The translations under genes were made by a program, and so were the position numbers. A DNA stretch of 64,000 bases from Leadbetterella sp. (GTDB lineage Bacteria > Bacteroidota > Bacteroidia > Cytophagales > Spirosomataceae), in contig JAIPAJ010000002.1 of the NCBI GenBank assembly GCA_021740125.1, positions 1 to 64,000 of the forward strand. The letters run 5' to 3'. The notes beneath the pieces were generated by a model. It was not told the origin of the DNA and did no database searches. It worked only from the letters and a program-made list of their open reading frames with translations. Of this stretch, positions 54,283 through 63,654 are shown in pieces; positions within the stretch are counted from its first letter, which is position 1; every line of letters begins with the position of its first letter.

Positions 54283-57252
54283 ATGAAAAAATCCCATTAT
54301 TTTTTTGCAACTATTTCTATATTAATGGGAATTTTGACTCTTTTCACATCTGCTAGCCATCCTTGTAATTTGCAAACCCAAGATTTGAATGCAGAAAAAC
54401 CGATTGATTTTAAGCAAAAACAAATTTTATGGGCAGATAGCGTTTTGGCAACAATGTCGTTAGAACAAAAAATAGGGCAGCTATTTATGATCTCGGTATT
54501 TTCGAATAGAAACGAAAATGACTACCGACGAGTAGAAGAACAAATCAAAAAATATCACTTGGGAGGTCTAATTTTTTTTCAAGGAAATCCTCTAAAACAA
54601 GCTGAATTGACCAATAGATATCAAAACGTTGCTTCGCATCCTATGTTAATTGGTATCGATGGAGAGTGGGGCTTGGGCATGAGGCTGGATGATGCTTTCT
54701 CTTTTCCTAAAGCAATTACTTTAGGAGCAACTGCTGATGCAGAATTAATAGAAAAAATGGCTTTTGAGATAGGTAAACAATGTAAAAGATTGGGTATTCA
54801 CATAAATTTTGCTCCAGATACCGATATTAATTCTAACCCTAAAAATCCGGTTATCAACTTTCGTTCATTTGGAGAGTCGGTGTCTAATGTTACAAATCTT
54901 TCTTTGGCCTATGCCAGAGGACTCCGAAAAGCCAATGTTATGGGCAGTGCAAAACATTTTCCAGGCCATGGAGACACGGGCGAAGATTCTCATTATGCCT
55001 TACCTGTTCTTAATCACACTTTAAAGCACATCAACGAAGTAGAAACCATGCCGTTCAGGGCTCTGATTGAAGATAGCATAGCTAGCGTAATGATAGGACA
55101 TTTACATGTACCACAGCTCGATGACTCGCCGAATACGCCTGCGAGCGTTTCAGGAAAAATCATTAACGAATACCTAAAAAAAGGAATGAATTTTAATGGT
55201 TTGGTTGTAACCGATGCTCTAAACATGAGGGGATTGCTAAAGTATTTTCCAACAGGATTGGCGGAGGTTAAGGCTTTTCAAGCAGGAAATGATTTGCTAT
55301 TACAAACTGGAAATATTGACATTGCCTTTGAAGCTTTACATAAGAAGTTTTTGGATAGCACCTTGTTGGTTAGTGATCTTGATCAAAAGGTGAGAAAAAT
55401 TTTAATGTCTAAATATTGGGTAGGACTTAATAAATATAAGCCAATAGACCTTAGGAACCTACTTGCTGATCTAAACAATCAAAATTCAAAAGATATCACC
55501 CAAAAGTTATTCGACCAAGCCAGCACCATTGTAAAAGATGAAGAAGGCTTGCTTCCATTGGCAAACTCTCCTTATGTCGCTTATGCCTCTTTATCATTAG
55601 CCGGAAAAGCTGATAATGTTTTTCAAAAAACAATGTCAAACTATTCCAATATCGCCAATTATATTATTCCATTCAAACCTTCAAAGTCAAGCGATTGGAC
55701 CTGGGTGGTAGAACAAGCCGCACAAAAAGATTTGGTAATTGTTAGTGTCCATGGAATGCACAATCTGGATAGTAGAAACTTTGGCGTTGTTCCAGAAACT
55801 ATTAAAATCATCAGAGAACTTCAAAAACAAACGAAGGTAATTGTTTGTGTATTTGGAAATCCTTATAGTTTGAAATTATTCGATGAGTTTGAAACGGTAA
55901 TTTGTGGTTTTGAAGACGAATCAGAAGCCCATATTGCAGTGGCCAATATTATTTTTGGTGTTAATGGGGCGAAAGGAAAAATCCCTGTAAATACGCTTGC
56001 TTTGGACGGAAAAGTAGATTTTGGTATAAATACCGAGCCACTAGGTAGGGTTGGTTTGGGCATTGCCTCAGAGGTAGGAATGGATTTTAGTAAGTTGAAT
56101 CAAATTCGTTTAATAGCGAACAATAGTATTTCCAATCAAGAATTTCCTGGTTGTCAAATTTTGGTAGCAAGAAAAGGGAAAGTGGTTTATTATGAGTCTT
56201 TCGGGAATCTTAAATATGGTACTGATGAACCCGTTGATAGCCAAACATTGTTTGACTTGGCGTCTCTTACCAAAGTTACTGCCACCTTGCAAGCAATAAT
56301 GATACTTTATGATCAGAAAAAAATTGATATAAATTTAAAAGCCTCACAATATTTACCAGAATTATCAAAAACAAACAAGAAAGATATAATAATAAAGGAT
56401 ATTCTACTTCATCAGGCAGGTTTAAAAGCATTTATTCCTTTTTATGACAATACAAAAGATAATATCAACAATCTTAACCCAAAGTATTTCAAAAAGGAAA
56501 ACCTGGACAATTCCTTTCTAAAGGTATCGGATAGTCTTTTTGTAAAACCATCAATAAAAGATTCTGTTTTTCAGTGGATTGCCAATAGCGATTTAATTCC
56601 TTCAGGTAGTTCCAAGAAGTTCCTTTATTCAGACTTGGGATTAATTATTTTGCAACACATCGTTGAAAAAATTTCGGGACAAAGTTTGGATACTTATGTT
56701 GATTCTAAAATCTATCTCCCTTTGGGCATGTACAATACAGGCTTTAATATTTTAGAGAAGAAAAAGACGACAAACTTAGCTCCTACAGAAATAACAAAAG
56801 ACTTCAGAAACACTCTATTAAAAGGAACCGTGCATGACCCCAATGCTGCACTTATAGGTGGTGTTGCAGGCCATGCAGGCTTATTTAGTACTGTTTGGGA
56901 CTTGGCGAAGCTTTTTCAAATGAATCTCAATAAGGGAGAATATGAAGACACCCATTTTTTTTCTAAGAATACGATTGACTATTTTGCTGCCAAACAATCG
57001 AGCGTGAGTCATAGAGGTCTTGGTTGGAACAAACCCACAAAAGATGACCCTAGCGTTTCTCAGTATGCATCAGAGTCTACTTATGGCCATACGGGCTTCA
57101 CAGGAACAGCAGCTTGGGTTGACCCAGAAAAAGAACTTATATTTATCTTTTTGTCAAATAGGGTATATCCATCTTCTGAAAATAATAAGCTTATAAAAAA
57201 CAAAACAAGAAAAAGGATTCATGACATTGTCTATGAATCCATAATTGAATAA
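54283..57252 (+). CDS. GH3 beta-N-acetylglucosaminidase fused to a serine hydrolase domain
   Basis: The ATG at 54283 gives 989 residues with a signal peptide; the TTG at 54241 would only add a poor extension. The GH3 domain (about 40-400) has the NagZ-type KHFPGHGDT (224-232), with the His-Asp pair, and nucleophile D311 in VVTDALNMRG. A GH3 C-terminal-like linker follows to about 600. A class C beta-lactamase-type domain comes last, with SLTK (661-664), a YSD in place of YxN, and an HTG motif. Both halves seem active by motif. Cell-wall sugar and peptide trimming is the natural inference. It is convergent with the LytTR gene. Confidence 0.85.
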   Translation: MKKSHYFFATISILMGILTLFTSASHPCNLQTQDLNAEKPIDFKQKQILWADSVLATMSLEQKIGQLFMISVFSNRNENDYRRVEEQIKKYHLGGLIFFQGNPLKQAELTNRYQNVASHPMLIGIDGEWGLGMRLDDAFSFPKAITLGATADAELIEKMAFEIGKQCKRLGIHINFAPDTDINSNPKNPVINFRSFGESVSNVTNLSLAYARGLRKANVMGSAKHFPGHGDTGEDSHYALPVLNHTLKHINEVETMPFRALIEDSIASVMIGHLHVPQLDDSPNTPASVSGKIINEYLKKGMNFNGLVVTDALNMRGLLKYFPTGLAEVKAFQAGNDLLLQTGNIDIAFEALHKKFLDSTLLVSDLDQKVRKILMSKYWVGLNKYKPIDLRNLLADLNNQNSKDITQKLFDQASTIVKDEEGLLPLANSPYVAYASLSLAGKADNVFQKTMSNYSNIANYIIPFKPSKSSDWTWVVEQAAQKDLVIVSVHGMHNLDSRNFGVVPETIKIIRELQKQTKVIVCVFGNPYSLKLFDEFETVICGFEDESEAHIAVANIIFGVNGAKGKIPVNTLALDGKVDFGINTEPLGRVGLGIASEVGMDFSKLNQIRLIANNSISNQEFPGCQILVARKGKVVYYESFGNLKYGTDEPVDSQTLFDLASLTKVTATLQAIMILYDQKKIDINLKASQYLPELSKTNKKDIIIKDILLHQAGLKAFIPFYDNTKDNINNLNPKYFKKENLDNSFLKVSDSLFVKPSIKDSVFQWIANSDLIPSGSSKKFLYSDLGLIILQHIVEKISGQSLDTYVDSKIYLPLGMYNTGFNILEKKKTTNLAPTEITKDFRNTLLKGTVHDPNAALIGGVAGHAGLFSTVWDLAKLFQMNLNKGEYEDTHFFSKNTIDYFAAKQSSVSHRGLGWNKPTKDDPSVSQYASESTYGHTGFTGTAAWVDPEKELIFIFLSNRVYPSSENNKLIKNKTRKRIHDIVYESIIE

Positions 57253-57276
57253 ATGCTCGGAGGGGTAATAAAGAAA

Positions 57277-57305
57277 AATGAAGCGTCGCACAGCAACGCT
57301 TCATT
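57277..57305. terminator. Bidirectional terminator between GH3 and LytTR genes
   Basis: AATGAAGCGT (57277-57286) and ACGCTTCATT (57296-57305) form a perfect 10-bp stem with a 9-nt loop. The minus-strand side has a U-rich tail (TTTTTCTTTATT); the plus-strand tail is weak. Confidence 0.75.
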
Positions 57306-57348
57306 GTTTGTAACCCAAAAAGTAAAAATTAACGTCTAAGTGCTTATT

Positions 57349-57816
57349 TCAAGACACTCTCAGTTTAGTCTTCATCTTTATCGTAGAACTCACGTTTTTA
57401 CCAGAAGCGGTCAAAAAACGCCTATAATGCCTTCTAAAGTCAGCAGCCTTTCTACGAGAGATATTAATAATTTCATTGTCCATAAATAACTCGCCACCGC
57501 GACAGTTGAACAATAGATCTTTAACAAAATCAAAATTAACGATATATGATCTGTGAGGCCGAACAAAATTTGATACACCCTTCAACTCCTCTTCAAATAA
57601 ACCGAGGGTCTTAGAACTTATCACTTCTTTGCCACTTTTAAGCTTGAATATGGTATAGTTTTTTGCACTTTTGAGATAAACTATATCATTCAGGTCAATG
57701 AGCTTTCTTTTGCCGGCAACACGCATTTGCATTTCTGTCTCTGTGGACAGAACTCCTACTGACGGTAATCTCATCGGATTACTTGTCATCAAAGGCTTTG
57801 AGTAAAGTAGTTTCAT
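57349..57816 (-). CDS. Stand-alone LytTR DNA-binding protein
   Basis: The 155-residue protein has one LytTR domain (about 35-140): NDIVYLKSAKNYTIFKLKSGKEVISSKTLG and VRPHRSYIVNFDFVKD. It lacks a receiver domain, so it is not a typical response regulator. The short N-terminal part has no known motif. No sensor kinase is near it. Stand-alone LytTR proteins usually regulate their own or nearby membrane and surface genes. The nearest neighbour is the GH3 fusion gene, which is convergent. The C-terminal basic tail is short. Confidence 0.85.
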   Translation of the reverse strand: MKLLYSKPLMTSNPMRLPSVGVLSTETEMQMRVAGKRKLIDLNDIVYLKSAKNYTIFKLKSGKEVISSKTLGLFEEELKGVSNFVRPHRSYIVNFDFVKDLLFNCRGGELFMDNEIINISRRKAADFRRHYRRFLTASGKNVSSTIKMKTKLRVS

Positions 57817-58076
57817 GTTTTTTTCTTGTTTAGCAGGAAAGCTTTCATTTTCATTAGTGATGCAATATTGGTGTTGCTTTTCTTCTAATCATAATGTAAT
57901 TCGATAAATGGCAGAGAATTTAGGATAAGTGACGGTGGTTATTTAAGAAAATCTATTAAACGGTAGCAAATGTGGTTTTGGCCTCTTTCAATAATTATTA
58001 AAAGGATAAACTAGAAAAATAAGAGGGATAATTCGAGGTCAAATAGCGATTAAAGAAATAGAAGAAAGCAAAAAAT

Positions 58077-58625
58077 CTACACTTGATACATATTCTTCAG
58101 GGCAGCCCACAATAATCTTTTTTCATCTTTAAGATTCGATTGAATGGCAGGAAAATCGTCTACTAGAAGATACTTAACATTCTGATGTAGTTGACTTTGA
58201 TAAGGATAAAGCAACAAGTCGTTTCCTAATTTACTCATTCCAATACCGAAGCTGATAATTTCTTTGGCAGAAGGATAATTTGACAGGCGAGTGCCTGGGA
58301 TCTTGGATAATTCAATTATTTCAGCATTTTCAATATGCTTTTTAATAGATATTAATATTTTTGTCAAGAGGTCTCTTTCTGCCTCCGAAAGAGAATTTGT
58401 AATAATAATCAAACTTTTATTAGAATGTACCGCATTAGGTGAAACTGCATTATTACTAGGGGAAACATTTTTTGGGAGTTTAGCAACCACAACATGTTTA
58501 GAGGTTTCTATCACAGATTTAACCGCAGATTCAACAGATACACCTTCGTGGAATGTCGAATCTACAGTTTTTATGCCGAAGATAGTTTCTCCGGCAAATA
58601 AATAACTTGCTAATTGCTTGTTCAT
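58077..58625 (-). CDS. Uncharacterised protein, possibly HolD-like (DNA polymerase III psi)
   Basis: The 182-residue protein has no signal peptide. Its middle and end follow an order of elements that recalls E. coli HolD: a strand-helix IIITNSLSEAERDLLTKIL, then IIELSKIPG, then IISFG, then YLLVDDFPAIQ and a KRLLWAALKNM end similar to the ALWQQI end of HolD. This is remembered similarity, not a search. It overlaps the purA start-to-stop border by 4 bases (ATGA), so it is translated with purA. Bacteroidota lack an easily annotated psi subunit, which makes the candidate worth testing. Confidence in the gene is high; in the function it is low. Confidence 0.6.
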   Translation of the reverse strand: MNKQLASYLFAGETIFGIKTVDSTFHEGVSVESAVKSVIETSKHVVVAKLPKNVSPSNNAVSPNAVHSNKSLIIITNSLSEAERDLLTKILISIKKHIENAEIIELSKIPGTRLSNYPSAKEIISFGIGMSKLGNDLLLYPYQSQLHQNVKYLLVDDFPAIQSNLKDEKRLLWAALKNMYQV

Positions 58626-59902
58626 AAACCAGATGCTCTGGTAAGTGTTGCAGTTCTGTCTGGGCCCGTAGAAACATATGTAACAGGAACACCAACTTCT
58701 TTTTCAATATAGGCTGTGTAGGCTTTTAACTCTTGTGGCATATTGTCAAAGTCAGAAATGTTTTCAAGAGAACAATTCCATCCTTTGAAGGTTTTGTAAA
58801 TTGGTTTTACCTCAACATCACAGATATCAAATGGAAGCTCTTCAGTGGTGCTGCCGTCGGGCAATTCATAGTGTGTACAAATACTTATTTCGTCAAAAAT
58901 ATTCAGTACATCAACTTTCATCATAACCAACTGCGTAACTCCATTGAGCATAATGGAATATTTCAGTGCTGGCAAATCCATCCATCCGCATCTGCGTGGA
59001 CGGCCTGTGGTGCTTCCGAACTCCCTTCCTTCCTTACGCATTTTCTCGCCAGTTTCTTCCAATAATTCTGTTGGAAATGGACCCGAACCTACTCTTGTGC
59101 AATAAGCTTTGAAGATTCCATACACTTCGTTTATTTTTGAAGGAGCTACACCCAAGCCAGAGCAAACGCCCGCCGCAGTCGTGCTTGAGCTTGTTACAAA
59201 TGGGTAAGAACCAAAGTCGATATCAAGCAACGAACCTTGTGCTCCTTCTGCCAATACTTTTGTGCCTTTTTCGTCTAATTGGTTGTTTATCAAATATTCG
59301 CCATCAACCAAATTGAATGTTTTGATGAATTCTAAAGCAGCAAAAAACTCTTTTTCTGCCTCTTCAAGTGAATAATCAAACTTGTAATAATCTAAAATTT
59401 GCTTGTGGCTATTTACAAGTTTCTGATATTTCTCTTTGAAATTTACAGAAAGAATATCACCTAGTCTTAACCCCTGACGCGATACCTTGTCAGAGTAAGT
59501 TGGGCCTATTCCTTTCAAAGTAGAACCAATTTTCGCACTTCCTTTGGCTTGCTCATAGGCGGCATCAAGGAGTCTATGGGTAGGTATGATTATGGCTGTT
59601 TTCTTGGAAATAAACAGGTTTTTCTTAAAATCAATGTTGTAAGAAGCCAGACCATCAATTTCCTTTTTGAAAATTATGGGATCCAATACTACGCCGTTTC
59701 CAATAATATTTATACAGTCATCACGAAATATTCCTGACGGAATCTGGTGCAACACATGTTTTTTGCCATCAAATTCAAGGGTATGACCAGCATTTGGACC
59801 GCCTTGAAAACGTGCAACTACTTTATAATCAGGAGCCAAAACGTCCACAATCTTCCCTTTGCCCTCGTCGCCCCATTGAAGTCCCAATAAAATGTCAACC
59901 AT
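58622..59902 (-). CDS. purA: Adenylosuccinate synthetase
   Basis: PurA uses GTP to make adenylosuccinate from IMP and aspartate. The 426-residue protein has the catalytic loop GDEGKGK (11-17, base D12), H40 in GGPNAGHTL, and the conserved LKGIGPTYSDK and GSTTGRPRRCGW blocks. It is of full length. It follows fur by 22 bases and overlaps the next gene by ATGA, so the three minus-strand genes form one transcript. Confidence 0.97.
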   Translation of the reverse strand: MVDILLGLQWGDEGKGKIVDVLAPDYKVVARFQGGPNAGHTLEFDGKKHVLHQIPSGIFRDDCINIIGNGVVLDPIIFKKEIDGLASYNIDFKKNLFISKKTAIIIPTHRLLDAAYEQAKGSAKIGSTLKGIGPTYSDKVSRQGLRLGDILSVNFKEKYQKLVNSHKQILDYYKFDYSLEEAEKEFFAALEFIKTFNLVDGEYLINNQLDEKGTKVLAEGAQGSLLDIDFGSYPFVTSSSTTAAGVCSGLGVAPSKINEVYGIFKAYCTRVGSGPFPTELLEETGEKMRKEGREFGSTTGRPRRCGWMDLPALKYSIMLNGVTQLVMMKVDVLNIFDEISICTHYELPDGSTTEELPFDICDVEVKPIYKTFKGWNCSLENISDFDNMPQELKAYTAYIEKEVGVPVTYVSTGPDRTATLTRASGL

Positions 59903-59924
59903 TAATTTACGTTATATTTTAGTA

Positions 59925-60395
59925 TTAATTCTTTACTCGATTTTCGCATTCGGTGTTTTTACAGTTTCCATAAAAGATCAAAGAATGATACATAACTTCG
60001 AAATTTAGGAAATCACCTACCATATTTTGGATATTTTGAACCCTTGGGTCGCAAAACTCCTTCACTTTGTTGCAGTCCATACAAATCAAGTGATCGTGCT
60101 GCTTAAACCCATAGGATTTTTCGTATTGGGCGAGGTTTTTACCAAACTGGTGTTTGGTGACCAAGTCGCATTCTACCAACAAATCAAGGGTATTGTACAC
60201 TGTTGCTCTGCTAACTTGGTATTTTTTGTTTTTCATGGAAATATACAAGTCCTCCACATCAAAGTGGTCGCCTCTGTTGTATATTTCTTCAAGAATAGCA
60301 TACCTTTCGGGGGTTTTTCTCAACTGTTTGTTTTCAAGGTAAGCCGTAAAAATCTGCTTAGCCGCTTGAAAATTTTTGTTATTTTCTAATACCAT
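59925..60395 (-). CDS. fur: Fur family metal-dependent regulator
   Basis: The 156-residue protein has the Fur winged helix (recognition part [13 protein letters not shown], 61-73). The metal sites include H100/H102 and the zinc cysteines C105, C108, C145 and C150 (CMDC and CKNTEC). A PerR or Zur role cannot be excluded. The genes it controls are not evident here. It is the first gene of a fur-purA-hypothetical run, which itself is unusual. A -7-like element TAATTTTG (60439-60446 as CAAAATTA) lies upstream. Confidence 0.88.
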   Translation of the reverse strand: MVLENNKNFQAAKQIFTAYLENKQLRKTPERYAILEEIYNRGDHFDVEDLYISMKNKKYQVSRATVYNTLDLLVECDLVTKHQFGKNLAQYEKSYGFKQHDHLICMDCNKVKEFCDPRVQNIQNMVGDFLNFEVMYHSLIFYGNCKNTECENRVKN

Positions 60396-60438
60396 AGCGT
60401 TTGTGAGCCCAATTGCGTCTTAGGTAATTTATAAAATG

Positions 60439-60446
60439 CAAAATTA
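60439..60446 (-). promoter_or_regulatory. Putative -7 element upstream of fur
   Basis: CAAAATTA on the plus strand is TAATTTTG on the minus strand, a match to TAnnTTTG, 43 bases before the fur start codon. The -33 partner is not clear. Confidence 0.35.
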
Positions 60447-60476
60447 AGGGTTTTAATGGTAGAAAAAATAAAATTG

Positions 60477-61019
60477 TTAAAAGTTAGCATAAAGACCAAA
60501 GTTTCTGTTGGGTGTTAATCCAAGTTTTAGGTCTAATTCTTTTGACTTTGCTTTACTTTTTAGCTTTTCATTGTAAAGGTCCACAGACTTTGCTTTAAAC
60601 TCGTTGGCATATTCTATCATACAAACTCCTACAGCAAATATGGTTATTCCACTTAATAGCTGTTCTATGGGTCGGACGTAGTAGGTATAAAGTTTTCCAT
60701 CTATTTCAGTTTGCATTTTTGTTCCTTTTATGGCATCATAACCTAAATAAAATCCTCCTAAAACAAGTGGAGGGCCAGCTGGAAGAAAGTATTTTGATTT
60801 TTTGTAAAGTTGAATTGATTTCTTTGCATTATCGTTAATGTAAAAACCGAATATTTCCTTTTGCTTAATTACTCTTCCTAGATATAAGATCTTTGTGTCT
60901 AATATTCCTCTTTTATAAGTCATGGCAGCTACAAAACTCGAATCTTGTGCATTAGCAAACAGGTTAATTGTTACTAAAAGAAAGAGGAGCTGTGCTTTTT
61001 TTATTTTTGATTTATTCAT
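60477..61019 (-). CDS. Secreted hypothetical protein downstream of spoT
   Basis: The ATG at 61019 gives 180 residues with a signal peptide (about 1-25, ending in LFANAQ). An alternative start at 61052 overlaps spoT and adds no useful sequence. The mature part has one or two hydrophobic stretches (FLPAGPPLVLGGFYLGY and LLSGITIFAVGVCMI) and no recognised domain. It starts 7 bases after spoT and probably shares its transcript. Confidence 0.62.
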   Translation of the reverse strand: MNKSKIKKAQLLFLLVTINLFANAQDSSFVAAMTYKRGILDTKILYLGRVIKQKEIFGFYINDNAKKSIQLYKKSKYFLPAGPPLVLGGFYLGYDAIKGTKMQTEIDGKLYTYYVRPIEQLLSGITIFAVGVCMIEYANEFKAKSVDLYNEKLKSKAKSKELDLKLGLTPNRNFGLYANF

Positions 61020-61026
61020 ACTAAAT

Positions 61027-63303
61027 TTATTCTGTTTGTCCTCTTGATACATTACTTACACCATCTATTTCTTCCAATTTTGACATCAGAATATCCAAAT
61101 GTTTTGTATCAAACACATACACTTTTATTTTTCCCTCAAATATTCCGTCGAAAGTTTCTACAGATAAGCCTCTCATGTTGATGTGCAGCTCTCCCGAAAT
61201 AACTTTTGAAATATCCTGAATCATACCTACTCTGTCTATTCCACTGAGGTCTATTGATACTAAATAAGACTTTTCAATTTGGCTTGCCCATCGAGCTTTT
61301 ATTACCCTGTTTCCATAATTTGAAAGTAATTGCTGAGCATTTGGACAGAGGTTTCGATGAATTTTAATTCCTTCATTTATTGTTAAAAACCCAAAAACGT
61401 CATCCCCAGGTATTGGATTGCAACATCTTGAAAGTGTGAAATCGATGTGCTGCATGTCGTCACCAATTAGTAGTGTGTCGTTACCCTTGGTTTGTTTTAT
61501 TTCTTTTTCAAAACTCTTGGCATCTTTGAAGGCCTTTTCATCTATAACAATTTTTTTCTGGCGATTAACCAAAGCTTCTCTTTCGTGTTTGAACTTCTTT
61601 ATTTCATCAGGTAAAATATAACCTTTTCCGAAGAAGTAAAATAATTCGTTGTAATCTTTCTTATTAAAAAAGGCCCTGAGTTGGTTAAATGTTTCCAGGT
61701 TGTTTTCTAAGCCAAGATGTTTCAGTTTCTTTATTATTAACTCTTTGCCTTCCGTTACATATCCTTTATTGGACTCTTTGAGGGTATCTTTTATTCTTGC
61801 CTTAGCTTTTGAGGTCACCACAAACCTCAGCCAATCTTCAGATGGTTTCTGGTTTTTGGTGGTTAGAATCTCCACTTGGTCGCCATTTTGCAAAACATGA
61901 CTAATGGGCACCAAATGGCTGTTTACCTTTCCTGCCGTACATTTCCTACCGATTTCGGTATGTACGTCAAACGCAAAGTCCAGCACGGTGGCCCCTTTTC
62001 TGAGCACTTTTAGGTCACCTTTTGGCGTAAATACAAATATTTCTTCGTTGAAAAGATTCCCTCTAAAGTCTTCTAAAAATTCAATGGCCGAGCTATCTTT
62101 TGATGCGAGTGTGTCTCGCACCTGATTCAGCCAATTGTCGAGGGGTTTGTCGAGGGAAGTGTCTGCTCCCTTGTATTTCCAATGGGCGGCATAACCTTTT
62201 TCGGCTATTTCATCCATGCGTTCGGTACGGATTTGTACTTCCACCCAAACACCAGCATTGCTCATAACGGTGGTATGCAAGGATTCATAACCATTAGCAC
62301 GAGGAGTAGAAATCCAGTCTTTTAGTCGGTCTGGGTTTGGTCTGTACTCATCTGTGACTATAGAATATGCTTGCCAACAGGCAGCCTTTTCTTTTTCTTT
62401 TTCTTGGGGAGGTATACCTCTAAGGATTATTCGTATCGCAAAAAGGTCGTAAATGTTCTCGAAGGTTACATTTTGGGCATTGAGTTTTTTCCAAATAGAA
62501 TATATGTGTTTGGGTCTACCTTTGATGTAAAAATCAAGTTTAGCTTCTTTAAGTCGCTTTGAAATTGGCCTCATGAAACCGTCTATTAACTTCTTTCTGG
62601 CTGTCTTTGAGGTATTTAGCCTTAAAGAAATGTCTTTGTAAACTTCTGGTTCGGTATATTTCAAGTACAGGTCTTCTAGTTCTGACTTTATTTGATATAA
62701 TCCTAATCTATGGGCTAGAGGAGCATAAATGTAAATAGTTTCATGGGCAATTTTTAGCTGCGAATTGCGAGCCATGCTACCTAGCGTACGCATATTGTGT
62801 AGTCTATCTGCCAGTTTTATCAAAATCACTCGCACATCTTGCGAAAGCGTCAAAAGCATTTTTCTGAAATTCTCAGCTTGAGCAGATTGCGTTTGCTCAA
62901 AGTTTTCAGCAATTTTGGTTAGTCCATCTATAATTTGAGACACTTTGGGCCCAAAGTCCTTTTCTATTTCGGTCAAAGTTATCGCGGTATCTTCAACTAC
63001 ATCATGAAGCAAAGCACATATAATAGACGTAGGTCCAAGCCCGATTTCTTCCACACATATAAAGGCCACCTCAAGTGGATGATAAATATATGGCTCGCCC
63101 GATTTGCGACGCATTTCTTTGTGTGCCTCCATAGAAATGTCCAGGGCCTTTCTTATCAATTTGGTATCACCCTCTTTGATATGCTCCTTGGCTCCACGCA
63201 AGATTTTCTTATACCATTTAGTTATTTCCTTTTTTTCGGCCTCGGTATAGTATTCATGGGGCGACTCAACGGGTAATATGTTTTCTTTGCTTAATCCCAT
63301 CAA
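61027..63303 (-). CDS. spoT: Bifunctional (p)ppGpp synthetase/hydrolase (SpoT/Rel)
   Basis: This enzyme makes and degrades the alarmone (p)ppGpp of the stringent response. The 758-residue protein has the HD hydrolase domain with H75 and the HDVVED motif (100-105). The synthetase domain follows with RLKD (326-329), the RXKD form typical of bifunctional enzymes. After it come a TGS domain (EIFVFTPKGDLKVL), a CCNPIPGDD conserved region and a C-terminal ACT domain. All parts appear intact. The small secreted protein gene follows after 7 bases. Confidence 0.96.
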   Translation of the reverse strand: MMGLSKENILPVESPHEYYTEAEKKEITKWYKKILRGAKEHIKEGDTKLIRKALDISMEAHKEMRRKSGEPYIYHPLEVAFICVEEIGLGPTSIICALLHDVVEDTAITLTEIEKDFGPKVSQIIDGLTKIAENFEQTQSAQAENFRKMLLTLSQDVRVILIKLADRLHNMRTLGSMARNSQLKIAHETIYIYAPLAHRLGLYQIKSELEDLYLKYTEPEVYKDISLRLNTSKTARKKLIDGFMRPISKRLKEAKLDFYIKGRPKHIYSIWKKLNAQNVTFENIYDLFAIRIILRGIPPQEKEKEKAACWQAYSIVTDEYRPNPDRLKDWISTPRANGYESLHTTVMSNAGVWVEVQIRTERMDEIAEKGYAAHWKYKGADTSLDKPLDNWLNQVRDTLASKDSSAIEFLEDFRGNLFNEEIFVFTPKGDLKVLRKGATVLDFAFDVHTEIGRKCTAGKVNSHLVPISHVLQNGDQVEILTTKNQKPSEDWLRFVVTSKAKARIKDTLKESNKGYVTEGKELIIKKLKHLGLENNLETFNQLRAFFNKKDYNELFYFFGKGYILPDEIKKFKHEREALVNRQKKIVIDEKAFKDAKSFEKEIKQTKGNDTLLIGDDMQHIDFTLSRCCNPIPGDDVFGFLTINEGIKIHRNLCPNAQQLLSNYGNRVIKARWASQIEKSYLVSIDLSGIDRVGMIQDISKVISGELHINMRGLSVETFDGIFEGKIKVYVFDTKHLDILMSKLEEIDGVSNVSRGQTE

Positions 63304-63435
63304 TTATTTTCCTATTTCTAAACAGATTTAATTTCTGCTAATGTATGCAAAAACTAATATTTTCTAAAACAAAATCGCGTTTAGGTTTGCTCAAAAAGAA
63401 ATTTCATTAAAATTCTTAAAAAACATTTGGGTTTT

Positions 63436-63466
63436 TTTGATTAATAAAAAAATAAATCTAACTTTG
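63436..63466 (+). promoter_or_regulatory. Promoter of tRNA-Leu
   Basis: TTTG (63436-63439) and TAACTTTG (63459-63466) are separated by 19 bases, a full match to the Bacteroidota consensus. It lies about 31 bases before the tRNA. Confidence 0.8.
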
Positions 63467-63497
63467 CACCCCGAATAATCGAAAGACATATTCATTT

Positions 63498-63579
63498 GCG
63501 GGCGTGGCGGAACTGGTAGACGTGCTAGACTTAGGATCTAGTGCCGCAAGGCGTGGGGGTTCGATTCCCTCCGCCCGTA
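63498..63579 (+). tRNA. tRNA-Leu (anticodon TAG)
   Basis: The 82-base sequence folds as a tRNA with a long variable arm. The acceptor stem GCGGGCG pairs with CGCCCGT, the anticodon stem is CTAGA/TCTAG around the loop CTTAGGA, and the anticodon TAG (63532-63534) reads CUA leucine codons. The T loop is TTCGATT. CCA is not encoded. Confidence 0.95.
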
Positions 63580-63584
63580 CTTCT

Positions 63585-63620
63585 AACCCTTCAATCCTCA
63601 GAAATGGTTGAAGGGTTTTT
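63585..63620 (+). terminator. Intrinsic terminator of tRNA-Leu
   Basis: AACCCTTCAA (63585-63594) and TTGAAGGGTT (63608-63617) form a perfect 10-bp stem, extended by inner pairs, and followed by a T-run. Confidence 0.85.
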
Positions 63621-63654
63621 AAATTTTATAGAGTTCGAACAAAAATTCAAGTAA

